A stretch of DNA of 64,000 nt from Lytechinus pictus (Eukaryota; Echinodermata; Echinoidea; Temnopleuroida; Toxopneustidae): NCBI RefSeq assembly GCF_037042905.1, contig NC_087261.1:14210217-14274216 (forward strand), written 5' to 3'. Numbering within the stretch: position 1 is the first letter of the stretch; every line of letters starts with the position of its first letter. The notes beneath the pieces were generated by a model that saw nothing but the letters and a program-made list of their open reading frames with translations, was not told the DNA's origin and searched no databases. The position numbers were made by a program, and so were the translations under genes. Below, piece after piece: positions 35,401-40,615 of this stretch.

Positions 35401-36902
35401 TAAACGGATCAATATAGTTATGTACTCAAATACAAGATATAGAATAATACTGAAACGAGTTGTCATTTTACATGAAACATTATCCTCTATTTTTATTCAC
35501 ATTATTAACTACACAAGACTTACTACTCCTTCAGATGCACAGAAACCCAAGTTAATTTCAATGCCGGCAAATACCTTGTCTTTCCACACACTTAAGTTTC
35601 CCAATCGTTTCTATTGTATTCCACCATCTCGTTTAAGTAATTACCCCCTCTGTTGTTATTTTTTGTTATCTAACTGTAATCCTTCTGTTCTGTACTCAAC
35701 CCCCTCTATTGTTATTTTTTTTTATCTTACTGTAATCCTTCTGTTCTGTACCCTTTGTTACCCTTTATTTACTTTGTTGTTATTACGATTTTATTTGTAT
35801 GGTTTTGTTCTATTTTGTTTGTTTCAATGAATTATAGGCCTGATGAAGGCCCTACTGGCCGAAAGCTAGCAATAAAAGAGTTACTTGGAAGCTACGTCAA
35901 GTATAGCGTCAATGCTTAAATTATTTACGCCTCTCTCTCGATTTATATATATATATATATATATTTGATATTATATTCATTCAGACCAAAAAAGGGGATA
36001 TTTTGATAACTTTTAGCCGGAATCCTGAAAAGAGAGGGTATTCCTTTAAATAAAATAACGAAATCTTGACAATTTATTTTTTTTGTTTAAAGCGCCATCG
36101 ATCATGATTGACGGGGATTTCTGGGGAGTATTTCGGCGGGTATTCGGCTGGTTCTGAACATTCTCAAAACAAGCCGAATTCCTCTAGAATTTTTCCTCAT
36201 TTGGGAAGGAGAACAGATAACTTCGGAACCCTCCTGAATACGTGAATTCTGATGGATTCGCAGCTCATTCGGTTCTGGTGTAACCCATGCTTTTCAGCCA
36301 GAGTTACACCATAACCGATTTCTCCCCAATAAATTCGGACCAAATATGGCTTGGTTCGGATGGATTAGGAACCTACTCGTCTCTAATTCAAGGAGTTCCC
36401 CGAATCACGGCTGAATTGCCAAGAATTAGCTTCCCAGGAAACACCAACTGCCTCCCGGAATCCAACCGAGTTCAATCCGAATACATCCCAAATGTGGCCG
36501 AATGAAATTTGGCGTGGCCACATTCGGGAATATTTTGAGGGTATTCGGCTGGTTTTGAACATTTCAAAACGAGCCGAATTCATCCACGATTGTTCCCGAA
36601 TCCTCCCGAATTTTCTCGCATTCGGGGAGGGAGAACAGAATACTTCCGTATCCTCCCGAATACGTGCATTCGGATGGATTCACAGCTGGTTCGGTTAATA
36701 AAGAAAGAAAAAGTCAACTATTATATGATAATGGTAAGTCGCTACAGTCCATATCTGGACAACAATAATCAAACATGAGCGATAACTTTTAACAGCAATG
36801 AATTTATATCAATCGACAATTTAACTTACTGATATTTTGAGCCACTGTGGTGCCCGCCACAAGGAGGATAATAAATATCTTAGCACAGCGGTGATTACCC
36901 AT
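2977..36902 (-). CDS. Fibrinogen-domain / Sushi-domain transmembrane receptor-like gene (3' end beyond window)
   Basis: Multi-exon gene model assembled by eye; join, minus strand: 36902-36830, 29017-28872, 27819-27555, 25157-24879, 11440-11354, 10906-10823, 9303-9085, 3067-2977. Every junction has AG/GT sites, and the phases agree (1,0,1,1,1,1,1,2), which is strong internal support. The predicted order is signal peptide (about residues 1-22), fibrinogen C-terminal domain (about 30-253), two Ser/Thr-rich linkers (about 255-312), one Sushi/CCP domain (about 313-380) and a membrane helix (about 388-412). The cytoplasmic exon or exons lie left of base 2977 and were not found, so they are probably outside the window. 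Fibrinogen-related domains usually bind acetylated sugars or microbial surfaces, and CCP modules mediate protein contacts, so surface recognition is inferred. Exon inclusion is unproven without transcripts, and further exons in the repeat-filled introns cannot be excluded. Confidence 0.72.
3813..3955. repeat. Minisatellite, ~22-bp unit, with a strand switch
   Basis: Several units of CATGCGTCCAGTAAA in direct order are followed by one in reverse (TTTACCGGACGCATG) and another direct unit. The array can fold into hairpins. Confidence 0.8.
3999..4158. repeat. Long imperfect palindrome
   Basis: The left arm carries GTGGGTCAGTGGAACTGTGT and GGTAACTTTGGCAT. The right arm carries the reverse complements ATGCCAAAGTTACC, ACACAGTTCC and CTGACCCAC. 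The loop holds CTCGGCTGCGCCTCG. The arms are about 70 bases each, so the sequence would form a strong hairpin. Confidence 0.85.
5364..5456. repeat. Hairpin palindrome
   Basis: Left-arm pieces CCTCGGTTGG and TTTCCCTCGGGG match the right-arm pieces CCCCTCGGGAAA and CCAACCTCGG around a CTTCG loop. It is about 93 bases, with several mismatches. Confidence 0.8.
5481..7735. mobile_element. Inverted-repeat DNA element filled with pyrimidine-rich sequence
   Basis: The terminal repeats are 32 bases with two mismatches: CTGGGGCGGTATTCTGAAAA at 5,481 and its complement ending CCACCCCAG at 7,735. The terminal block with TTCTTATCT is repeated at 5,539 and 5,700. Open frames inside are products of the T/C bias, not genes. 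No target duplication is obvious. Confidence 0.7.
5830..7235. repeat. 1.4-kb polypyrimidine tract
   Basis: The plus strand is overwhelmingly T and C (TTTC, TTTCTTT, TTCTTTT) for about 1,400 bases, with scattered A and G. Frames read Phe/Leu/Ser only and are not credible proteins. Such tracts can form triplex DNA. Confidence 0.9.
7992..9068. mobile_element. 1.08-kb inverted-repeat DNA element inside a Sushi-gene intron
   Basis: The left end CAGTCAGTCCGCAAGCCC is the reverse complement of the right end GGGCTTGCGGACTGACTG. It is flanked by TGTG on both sides (7,988-7,991 and 9,069-9,072), a possible 4-bp target duplication. It has no transposase frame and contains a second inverted-repeat element. 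Confidence 0.75.
8383..8681. mobile_element. Inner ~300-bp inverted-repeat element
   Basis: TTTTAGATGGGTCAGCAGCC at 8,383 is mirrored by GGCTGCTGACCCATCTAAAA ending at 8,681, a 27-base inverted repeat. It is nested in the element at 7,992-9,068, so it was probably acquired by that copy later. Confidence 0.75.
9085..9303 (-). CDS. Sushi (CCP) domain exon
   Basis: The exon is bounded by ATCCAG and GGCAG|GTAAAC, phase 1 to 1, the usual phase of mobile extracellular modules. The domain reads [41 protein letters not shown], then NVSCEID. All four Sushi cysteines and the tryptophan before the last cysteine are present. There are possible N-glycosylation sites at NGT and NVS. A second AG inside the domain (TTTGCAG) would delete the first cysteine and is rejected. 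A DNA element with a 4-bp flanking repeat begins 16 bases into the following intron. Confidence 0.88.
9395..9640. repeat. Poly-G dispersed repeat
   Basis: G runs alternate with A runs and repeated phrases such as AATTTAGGGGGG. The same style recurs near 13,910, 23,945, 28,460, 40,280, 57,790 and 61,445. Confidence 0.6.
9967..10245 (+). mobile_element. tRNA-derived SINE
   Basis: The head is tRNA-like: a box-A-like GTGGATAAGTCAGCGG and box B GGGGTTCAAATCCC. The body carries AAGCCGGGGTAATAGTATGC and AAGCGCTATATAAATG and ends in an (ATT)n tail. The same body and tail pattern occurs in the SINE at 41,553. Confidence 0.85.
10823..10906 (-). CDS. Ser/Thr-rich linker exon, copy B
   Basis: This is a paralogue of the linker exon at 11,354-11,440, with 27 full codons, acceptor AAATCAG, donor GTAATT, phase 1 to 1. 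It encodes [21 protein letters not shown] and TVTTTT. Conserved pieces such as TSSA and VN.TV align with copy A, and flanking intron sequence is duplicated too. The exon stayed open while diverging by many substitutions and one codon, which argues for function. The donor is weaker than in copy A. Confidence 0.45.
10955..11173. mobile_element. Fold-back MITE
   Basis: CACAGTAAAAA at the left end matches TTTTTACTGTG at the right. Longer internal inverted repeats include TATACAACGCTGTTTACTAT and TATGAACCTTACAGTA. It is about 219 bases and non-coding. Confidence 0.85.
11354..11440 (-). CDS. Ser/Thr-rich linker exon, copy A
   Basis: This is a short exon of 28 full codons bounded by CACTCAG and GTAAGT, phase 1 to 1. 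It encodes [11 protein letters not shown], then ISMTSSATV and NGTVSSMP, rich in Ser, Thr and Val with one NxT site, as expected for an O-glycosylated stalk. It is supported by good splice sites, by phases matching its neighbours and by a diverged copy of the whole block about 540 bases downstream on the gene. Use in mature transcripts is inferred. Confidence 0.5.
11512..11645. repeat. Palindromic module (reverse orientation)
   Basis: AGCATCAAATATATTG and CAATATATTTGATG pair around CGAGTCTTTACACGAGG. It is an inverted copy of the hairpin modules found at 22.16, 22.71, 23.69 and 24.24 kb. Confidence 0.8.
11812..12120. mobile_element. Partial fold-back element with ACCGTGTTTACAC end
   Basis: It starts TACCGTGTTTACACTTGATC and contains repeats of AAGCCGATGCAGAATCGGC. 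It is a diverged left part of the complete element at 23,107-23,526. The right end is lost next to the Ty3/Gypsy remnant. Confidence 0.7.
12257..13009 (+). pseudogene. Gypsy gag region with two nonsense codons
   Basis: The reading frame begins [13 protein letters not shown] with a C2H2-like finger (C..C then H..H). A helical gag-like region follows with [12 protein letters not shown] and [12 protein letters not shown] at 12,689 interrupts it, and TAA at 13,007 separates it from the zinc-knuckle segment. The frame is otherwise unchanged across both stops, so decay is by point mutation. Confidence 0.75.
13019..13648 (+). pseudogene. Gypsy nucleocapsid-like and protease-like segment
   Basis: In the same frame as gag, it starts [10 protein letters not shown], the first part of a CCHC knuckle, and a second Cys/His cluster follows ([16 protein letters not shown]). 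The stretch from about 13,340 onward would be the protease region, but I do not see an unambiguous catalytic D-[ST]-G before the MITE breaks the frame at 13,649. Confidence 0.65.
13649..15252. mobile_element. 1.6-kb MITE inserted into the Gypsy copy
   Basis: The left end GGGGCCCATTTCATAAAG and right end CTTTATGAAATGGGCCCC are exact reverse complements. The left subterminal region repeats GCTATGATAGCAAC, and the right repeats TTGACGCT many times. Retroelement coding sequence resumes immediately after 15,252. The left end resembles that of the element at 17,644 (GGGGCCCGTTGCAGAAAG). No coding frame was seen. A poly-G repeat lies at 13,910-13,975. Confidence 0.85.
15253..17592 (+). pseudogene. 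Gypsy reverse transcriptase, RNase H and integrase (3'-truncated)
   Basis: One open frame carries the pol domains. The reverse transcriptase has [26 protein letters not shown] and CFDDVLLL (the Y/FxDD catalytic block). RNase H starts at [14 protein letters not shown] and includes the [10 protein letters not shown] and VDHKPLLKI segments. The integrase has the HHCC finger ([12 protein letters not shown]) and the start of the core ([17 protein letters not shown]). The frame leaves recognisable integrase sequence at about 17,592, so the later catalytic residues are missing. It belongs to the common marine-invertebrate Ty3/Gypsy type. It is open but part of a broken element. Confidence 0.88.
17644..20345. 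mobile_element. 2.7-kb inverted-repeat element
   Basis: The ends GGGGCCCGTTGCAGAAAGAG and CTCTTTCTGCAACGGGCCCC are reverse complements. The inverted repeat extends through GTAGAGGGCAGCAACACAC to about 17,825 and 20,262, although the right arm lacks about 100 bases. The interior (17.9-20.2 kb) shows no coding frame or recognised gene. The sequences on both sides join up as one copy of a repeat present uninterrupted at 22.3-22.5 kb, which confirms the insertion. Confidence 0.88.
20346..20948. other. Repeat remnant then unassigned sequence
   Basis: Bases 20,346-20,500 are the reversed continuation of the 555-bp repeat at 22.2-22.5 kb (GTATATTTTGCGTCGTCTCT). From 20,500 to 20,948 nothing was recognised. 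Confidence 0.6.
20990..21190. repeat. Homopurine-rich tract
   Basis: The plus strand is almost entirely A and G (GAAAAAGAAG, GGGGAAGAG) to about 21,090, then A-rich. Minus-strand frames of Phe, Ser and Leu here are composition artefacts. Confidence 0.75.
21430..21740 (-). pseudogene. 3' end of a LINE reverse transcriptase (zinc-knuckle tail)
   Basis: The minus-strand frames hold a Cys/His knuckle of the non-LTR type: [10 protein letters not shown], then [12 protein letters not shown], then ARKKYIDG. A frame change is needed near 21,640, so the copy is dead. This is the typical C-terminal C..C...H....C of LINE-type polyproteins. It is 5'-truncated. Confidence 0.65.
23107..23526. mobile_element. 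420-bp fold-back element with 3-bp target duplication
   Basis: TACCGTGTTTACACTTAATC at the left is the complement of GATTAAGTGTAAACACGGTA at the right. AAT flanks both ends (23,104-23,106 and 23,527-23,529). An empty site is visible in the neighbouring tandem copy at about 22,541. The interior is made of inverted AAGCCGAT and ATCGGCTC blocks. Confidence 0.9.
23944..24110. repeat. Poly-G dispersed repeat (GGCGGATCCAGG type)
   Basis: It begins AGGGGCGGATCCAGGATTTT, then a G run and TTTGACAAGC phrases. The same start appears in reverse near 40,610 and again at 57,787. Confidence 0.7.
24405..24870. other. Intron sequence with no recognised feature
   Basis: A+T-rich sequence immediately downstream, on the minus strand, of the last fibrinogen exon. 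It would be 3' UTR if the TAG at 24,873-24,871 is used in an unspliced isoform. Confidence 0.4.
24879..25157 (-). CDS. Fibrinogen C-terminal domain, exon 3 (calcium site and ligand pocket)
   Basis: The exon has acceptor TGCAG and proposed donor AGAG|GTTTGT and runs phase 1 to 1. It encodes [20 protein letters not shown], the aspartate-rich calcium site, then [19 protein letters not shown] and NLNGQY, with Cys190 and Cys203 forming the second canonical disulfide, and ends near TEMKFRP. The domain is therefore complete. If the donor is not used, translation meets a TAG at 24,873-24,871 after two more codons, giving a soluble secreted fibrinogen-like protein. Cys164 stands where most relatives have Ser (GDSLSYH) and could be a free or inter-chain cysteine. 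Confidence 0.9.
25288..27541. mobile_element. 2.25-kb non-autonomous element with 8-bp target duplication (hAT-like)
   Basis: The ends CAGGGACCTGGGAA and TTCTCAGGTCCCTG are inverted repeats, continued by GGGGGTGCTGAA / TTCAGCACCCCC. AAGTGGTA lies on both sides (25,280-25,287 and 27,542-27,549), an 8-bp duplication as made by hAT-type transposases. No transposase frame was found inside. It contains the gcgagcg array and other copies of the GCAGCACCCCC phrase. It sits wholly within the intron between fibrinogen exons 2 and 3. Confidence 0.88.
25475..26190. repeat. Tandem repeat of ~105-120 bp around a GCGAGCGCGAAGCGCGAGC core
   Basis: The cores fall near 25,482, 25,592, 25,708, 25,813, 25,928, 26,039 and 26,159, with an outlier at 26,837. 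Between cores are degenerate phrases such as GAGATTTCAGACC and TAGGTATA.AACTATAC. A related array lies at 57.97-58.88 kb. Confidence 0.85.
27555..27819 (-). CDS. Fibrinogen C-terminal domain, exon 2
   Basis: The exon has acceptor ATCTAG and donor CAG|GTACAT and runs from phase 0 to phase 1. It continues directly from GGWT into [19 protein letters not shown], then [28 protein letters not shown] and [11 protein letters not shown]. These are the conserved core blocks of the family (QRR.DGS.DF.R.W..Y..GFG, EfWLGNe.ih). Two NxS/T sites (NFS and NET) are possible N-glycosylation sites. A transposable element with an 8-bp target duplication lies only 13 bases into the downstream intron. Confidence 0.92.
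28345..28797 (-). mobile_element. tRNA-derived SINE, split by a poly-G repeat
   Basis: On the minus strand the head is tRNA-like: box A TGGTCTAGTGGTTAAGAC and box B GTGTTCGATTCCC. CATGGCGTGTTTCCCTTCAG follows, as in the SINE at 41,553. The 3' part (GAGCACCTAACAAGATGG, GTGCGCTATAAAAATC) resumes at about 28,430 after the insertion. Confidence 0.8.
28440..28640. repeat. Poly-G repeat with CCCCCTGACGAGC units
   Basis: Starts CACTAGCGTACCTACGGGGG and then has at least four units of GCCCCCCTGACGAGCTT about 30-40 bases apart. It is an inverted copy of 61,590-61,770. It appears to split the SINE at 28,345-28,797. Confidence 0.8.
28872..29017 (-). CDS. Fibrinogen C-terminal domain, exon 1
   Basis: The exon has acceptor GATCAG and donor GTGAGT and runs from phase 1 to phase 0. 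The encoded start is the classic opening of a fibrinogen-related domain: [11 protein letters not shown], then [13 protein letters not shown], then [13 protein letters not shown]. Cys32 and Cys63 of the model form the usual first disulfide. Tenascins, ficolins and fibrinogen-related proteins share this opening. A SINE on the minus strand begins about 75 bases into the following intron. Confidence 0.9.
29225..29305 (-). mobile_element. SINE head fragment
   Basis: On the minus strand it contains a box-B-like CGGGGTTCGATCC followed by GGCACCTATGCCCGTGAGC, a common SINE motif. It is only about 80 bases and truncated, next to a short (AT)n. Confidence 0.55.
29405..29500. repeat. Short palindrome
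   Basis: ATAGCCTTGTTTTTCACCTAG pairs with CTAGGTGCAAGACAAAGGCTAT about 40 bases on. The left flank of the first arm (ATATCATATGA) also has an approximate partner near 29,755. Confidence 0.6.
29931..29995. repeat. 65-bp repeat next to (AT)n; second copy at 32,322-32,386
   Basis: Both copies read ATAGTGTGATGATA then TTTACTTCTACCAATCG and GTGAATATTAAACATAATGAG, and each directly follows an (AT)n run. They lie 2.4 kb apart on either side of two Tc1-type elements. Confidence 0.85.
30067..30716. mobile_element. 650-bp non-autonomous element with Sleeping-Beauty-like ends
   Basis: Left end CAGCTGCAAAAGTTTACATA and right end, reversed, CAGTTGAGGCCAGAAGTTTA then CATACACCCA. These resemble the terminal repeats of Tc1-family Sleeping-Beauty-type elements (CAGTTGAAG..AGTTTACATACAC). 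There is inner inverted similarity around AAATTTACTATATC / GTACAGTAAATTT. No transposase frame. The TA flank is present only on the right. Confidence 0.75.
30745..32282 (-). mobile_element. Tc1-like transposon, 1,538 bp, degenerate
   Basis: The ends CACTGTTGCTCA and TGAACAACAGTG are inverted repeats, and TA flanks both sides (30,743-30,744 and 32,283-32,284). A broken transposase fills the interior on the minus strand. Both edges lie in or next to (AT)n. Confidence 0.9.
30982..31960 (-). pseudogene. Tc1-like DD34E transposase, frameshifted
   Basis: The N-terminus begins [20 protein letters not shown] with a helix-turn-helix ([20 protein letters not shown]) and the [12 protein letters not shown] linker. 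The catalytic residues are the D in FIFTDESR, the second D in [10 protein letters not shown], and E in [12 protein letters not shown], with exactly 34 residues between the last two. At least three frame changes (about 31,640, 31,440 and 31,385) destroy the frame. The C-terminus runs into a C/G homopolymer, which may itself be an assembly or slippage problem. Confidence 0.88.
32399..32480. repeat. (AT)n microsatellite
   Basis: Pure AT dinucleotide for about 80 bases. Other long AT runs are at 29,911-29,932, 32,283-32,324, 39,321-39,363, 40,187-40,220, 42,771-42,842 and 52,541-52,643. Confidence 0.95.
32485..33100 (+). pseudogene. Penelope-like GIY-YIG endonuclease domain, frameshifted
   Basis: The linker contains [11 protein letters not shown] and a Cys pair (CQSKRC), as in Penelope-like proteins before the nuclease. 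The GIY-YIG block reads [10 protein letters not shown] then, after a +/-1 frame change near 32,790, [17 protein letters not shown]. It continues with [15 protein letters not shown] and [18 protein letters not shown]. These match the GIY-YIG endonuclease order. The reverse transcriptase part is missing on the left, beyond the (AT)n. Confidence 0.8.
33071..34925 (-). mobile_element. 5'-truncated LINE with A tail
   Basis: On the minus strand it ends in an A run (plus-strand T10 at about 33,073-33,082), preceded by about 0.65 kb of A+T-rich 3' UTR and a coding region with LINE-type motifs. The T run falls directly after the Penelope GIY-YIG coding sequence, so the LINE landed in it. The 5' end near 34,925 is approximate. 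Confidence 0.65.
33760..34897 (-). pseudogene. LINE C-terminal region (L1/Tx1-like), frameshifted
   Basis: Two frames. The 5' one (34,897-34,361) has [19 protein letters not shown] and [10 protein letters not shown]. The 3' one (34,251-33,760) has LREFLH-like segments [15 protein letters not shown] and the knuckle [19 protein letters not shown], then PLWQFC. This is the usual region after the reverse transcriptase in L1/Tx1-type ORF2 proteins. About 110 bases and a frame change separate the frames, so it is dead. Confidence 0.7.
36110..36700. repeat. Direct repeat of ~165 bp, ~405 bp apart
   Basis: GGGTATTCGGCTGGTT occurs at about 36,138 and 36,540. Each is followed by GAACATT..CAAAAC.AGCCGAATTC, then GGGAAGGAGAACAGA / GGGGAGGGAGAACAGA and TGGATTCGCAGCT / TGGATTCACAGCT. 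The intervening part also has many GAATTCGG-like inverted pieces. Non-coding, 130 bases upstream of the fibrinogen/Sushi gene's ATG. Confidence 0.8.
36830..36902 (-). CDS. Signal-peptide exon of the fibrinogen/Sushi gene
   Basis: The exon starts at an ATG (36902-36900) and reads [10 protein letters not shown] followed by a hydrophobic run ([11 protein letters not shown]) and then QNI. This is a typical cleavable signal peptide with likely cleavage after TVA. It ends with a consensus donor (A|GTAAGT) in phase 1, which fits the phase-1 acceptor of the first fibrinogen exon 7.8 kb away. The short upstream stretch has a possible TATA box. The alternative that this belongs to another gene is weakened because no other phase-1 coding exon lies between it and 29,017. 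Confidence 0.65.
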
Positions 36903-36978
36903 GTCAAACTTTCAGGATATAAAAGAAGGCAGACGTCAGAGTGCGAGTGATGCTATCTTAAAATGAATTTGTCTTCGC

Positions 36979-36984
36979 TTTATA
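36979..36984 (-). promoter_or_regulatory. Possible TATA box of the fibrinogen/Sushi gene
   Basis: TATAAA on the minus strand (in GTGTATAAAGCG) lies 76 bases upstream of the proposed ATG. That spacing allows a transcription start about 45 bases before the ATG. It is only a motif match in A+T-rich DNA, so support is modest. Confidence 0.3.
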
Positions 36985-37354
36985 CACACTGTTCTTGACT
37001 TTGAAAGTTACGTTTATGAACAAGGAAGTGTTTGTTGAAATATTACCTAAACATAGCACAAAAGTAAGTTCCTCCTTTTTTAAGGAAATGTTTTGTGAAC
37101 CGACTACCATTACCAGTAGCGTAATGTGCCAAAGAAAATGAGGGGTCCAGTCTAGTCGTAGATTGTCGGGCAGGTTTTCTAAAAGGAAACAAGAGGGCCA
37201 AAAATTGACCTTTTTGATACAAAAAGTCTCACTTGTGATAGATTTTAATATGATATTCAAACGAATAATTTTTCTGTCATTTGTATATTATTCTGCCATG
37301 TGCATGTGTATTATTATCATTATCATTTTTTTTTTTTTTTTTTTTTTTGGGGGG

Positions 37355-38020
37355 GGGGGGGGGTTATATCCACTTGGTCTAGCAGTAGCAGTTGGTCAAA
37401 CTCTCTGATCGTCTAATACCATACGAGCTAAACCCATTGCTCTAGTAACAGTTTGGTCTAACTTCCACTTGGTCTAATGTATAGGACTTGGCCGAGTATA
37501 ATTGGTCGATATAATTGCCGAATCGTCGACTAGCCAAATGGTCTAATCGCCTTTTCTTCTTAATCCCAAATAAATACTTCCAGTCTGTTACAGGAATTGA
37601 CCAAGTGGTGTTAGACCAATAAATATTATACCAAATAGAAATTAGACCAAATGGAAATTAGACGGAATGGTTAATAGGCGAAATGACAATTAGACCAAAT
37701 GGTAAACTGGTTGTAGACGAAACGGAATTAGACTATTTTTAGAATGAGGCTAAACGGCCATTAGTCAAATCCGGTTAAGACCAACTGGCAATTTACCTTA
37801 GGGGGAGAACAGCAGCAGAGCCCGTGGAAAATTCGGTTTTTATCCACTTGGTCTAACAACAGTTGGACTAATTCTCCGTTTGTCTAATAACACATGGGCT
37901 TAACCCATTTGGTCTACTAATAGTTTGGTCTATTTGGTCTAATATATACTTGGTCTAATTCTCATTTGGTCTGATGACCGATTCGTCTAATAGCCAAATG
38001 GTCTAATTGCATTTGCAACT
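37355..38020. repeat. Degenerate TTGGTCTAAT minisatellite with inverted middle
   Basis: Units of CACTTGGTCTAA and TTTGGTCTAATG run forward at 37,370-37,540, appear as complements (ATTAGACCAAATGG) at 37,610-37,800, and run forward again at 37,850-38,015. The array can fold on itself. Confidence 0.85.
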
Positions 38021-38594
38021 CCACGGGGCCTATTTTGTTTGTTTGTTTGTTTGTTAGCTGTTAAGTGAAATGGGGTGACAATTTGTGGTGTTGAATCTTG
38101 CACAAATTGTCGCCGGGGCGGGGCGATCTGTGTAGTTACTAATATTGTTGGGATGTATTAAACTGGATGATTGAAAAATGCTGTTTTGGAGCACTCTACA
38201 TCTTGAGTAGGATGCTTATGACAGCATTTTGAAAAACTTTTAAGTTTTTTAGTTGTCAACGTTTCTGTGGAGGGCAAATGCCCCTCCGTGCCCACCTTGG
38301 TGCTACCACCGTTCATGGGCCAACTAATTTTCCACAGATTATAACTGGATCCAACTTTTGATCTTTCATTTGACAGATCTGGACGAGTAATGATTATTCT
38401 TTATACACGCATTTTATATAAAATGCATATCAATAAATGTGTTAACTAATGTTCCAACGCAAAGTTTGAATCTTATGTTTATAATCTAGCAGCTACGAGT
38501 AGAACATATTGAAGTAAGCATCTATTATTTTACACAATCTCCTTAAGATTACCATTAATTCTTTTTTTTTTTTTTTTTTTTTTTGGGGGGGGGG

Positions 38595-38965
38595 TTCACA
38601 CTGTCTTTCTCAACCCCATACTATTTGCTTAGCCGGGGTTAACGCCTTAACCCCGGACTATCGCACAGCATGAATATTGATGATTTTGCCACACAGGGCG
38701 TGGTTAACGTGATATTTCGACTTCTGTGATTGGCTAATGCATAGCCCCACTTTTCCTTAGCCCATGATCGTTTCACACTGCATCTCTTTTTTGCAGGGCC
38801 AGATAGTACGGTGCTAGCCCACTTTGCTAAAACGTAGTGTGAAACCGAAATGGGCTAAGCTCAACCCCGGGAAAATGACTAGGCCAAGACCCCCCCCCCC
38901 CCCCCACCCTTAGCCCCATCAATTTTCCGGGGTTAAGGAAAATATGTGCAGAGTGAAAAGCATAC
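38595..38965. mobile_element. Probable fold-back MITE
   Basis: The left side has TTCACACTGTCTTTCTCAACCCC, then CGGGGTTAACG..TTAACCCCG. The right side has GGGGTTAAGGAAA and GCAGAGTGAA. Internal pairs such as TTAGCCCA / TGGGCTAA support folding. The edges are uncertain. Confidence 0.55.
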
Positions 38966-39317
38966 AATTTTCCTTTCTTGATTCTCAACCTTTGACTATG
39001 AATTGCACATGTTAACAGGAAAAAATACTTCAACATGTCCACCTATTGACTCGACATTGCATTTTCAATTTCACTTTACCCAGGAAAACATTGGGGACTT
39101 TTTTGATATTTTCATCACCCCGTTTCCAAATACGGAAGCAAGTCGTGATTTTGTTTTACTTTCATTAAGCAATTGGTCACATTACTCATTCGTAGCTGAT
39201 GTAACATATGTATCAGTCTCAACAAATGACAGGAAATTAAGCTTTAAAAGTTGCAGGTCATTGTATTCCTATTTAGGGTTTAGGTTTCGTTTTTCGTTTA
39301 ATAGACCTTTGCATATA

Positions 39318-39363
<46 letters not shown>

Positions 39364-39366
<3 letters not shown>

Positions 39367-40182
39367 GAGTTTATTTGCAAAAGGGGTTAGGTCCACTTTG
39401 GACCATTCCGAGAAAAAACATGTTTTCTATTCTCACTTATTGCAATATTCTTATGAGAAACTAAATTGTCATGATGTACTACCGTATCATGTGAACATAT
39501 AATTGGGTATAAAAGAAATATACCTATCGTCAGTTTTTTCTATATATTTTTTTCAAAAATTATCATCGTGGACCTAACCCCTTTTGCAAGTAGATTGAAA
39601 TGAATCCAATCTCTTTTGATTAAACAATTGATTTTTCTCTGCTACTTTTATTCACGTTTTCATTTGAATTTCTATTTTTCTTTGGTATCATCAGAGTGAC
39701 TAAAAATTTAGAGGTTTAGAGACAGAAAACAATAAAATTTAAGAAAAATGGACCCAACCCCTTTTGACAAATGAGTTATTCAGAAGAGTTTAGTTGCAAA
39801 AGGGGTTAGGTCCACTCCAAGAAAACCATTTTTTTTTATTCTCCCATATTGCAATATTCTTATGCGAAACTGAATTTTCATGATACCCTACCATGAGAAC
39901 ATAAAATTGGGTATAAATTTTTTTTTACCTGTCTTCATATTTTTTAAGATATTCTTTTCCAAAAAAAATATGTGTGGACCTAACCTCTTTTGCAACTAAA
40001 CTGAAATGGACCTAACTCATTTTGAATAAAAGTGATTTTTCTTTGCCATTTTAGTTCACTTTTTGATAGGAATTTCAATTTTTCTTTGGTATCATCTTAT
40101 AGAGCTACTAAAAATCTATACATTGAGACATAAAAATCAAATTTGATGAAAAATGGACCTAACCCCTTTTGCAAGTGAGCTC

Positions 40183-40190
<8 letters not shown>
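39364..40190. mobile_element. Two tandem copies of a ~419-bp inverted-repeat element between (AT)n runs
   Basis: GAAGAGTTTATTTGCAAAAG starts copy 1 (39,364), and the same with one change starts copy 2 (39,783). Within each, GGGGTTAGGTCCA is mirrored by TGGACCTAACCCC. The outer end GAGCTCTTCATATATA mirrors the start. (AT)n runs flank the pair on both sides. Confidence 0.8.
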
Positions 40191-40234
<44 letters not shown>

Positions 40235-40274
40235 GGTGTGTGTGTGTGTGTGTATTTATGCATGTATGTATATA

Positions 40275-40615
40275 TATCACTGGCGGATCGTGGGAGGCAC
40301 AGCCGGCCCCCTTGAGAAGCAAAATTAAAATGTATAATGTAAAAATGCAGTTAAAACAAAAGTGTGCCCCCCCCCCCCCCCGTTGAAAATGAAGACCTTT
40401 TTTTATTTTGTTTTTTGCTTGTTAATTTTTCTCGGGGGCTAAATATCCTTCATTTTTTTTAAAAATCCTCTTTTTTGTCTTCTCAAACTTTTCCGATGAC
40501 GTAAAATCATTAATTCTTGGTAAGGACCTTTTTTTTTTCTTGTCAAATTTTCATCGGTAAAATGTGCCGCCCCCCCCCCCCCACCTTTGGAAAATCCTGG
40601 ATCCGCCCCTGATTG
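40275..40615. repeat. Poly-G/C dispersed repeats
   Basis: CACTGGCGGATCGTGGGAGG and CACAGCCGGCCC match 13,905-13,945. A second piece ends AATCCTGGATCCGCCCCTG, the reverse of the 23,944 repeat start. Long C runs at 40,368 and 40,570. Confidence 0.7.

Larger units (their letters stand above)
32485..35935 (+). mobile_element. 5'-truncated Penelope-like element interrupted by a LINE
   Basis: A GIY-YIG endonuclease region at 32,485-33,070 is followed by a LINE on the opposite strand (33,071 to about 34,925). Non-coding sequence then ends with CTGATGAAGGCCCTACTGGC near 35,840, a style seen after Penelope GIY-YIG domains. Continuity across the LINE is inferred. Confidence 0.6.
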
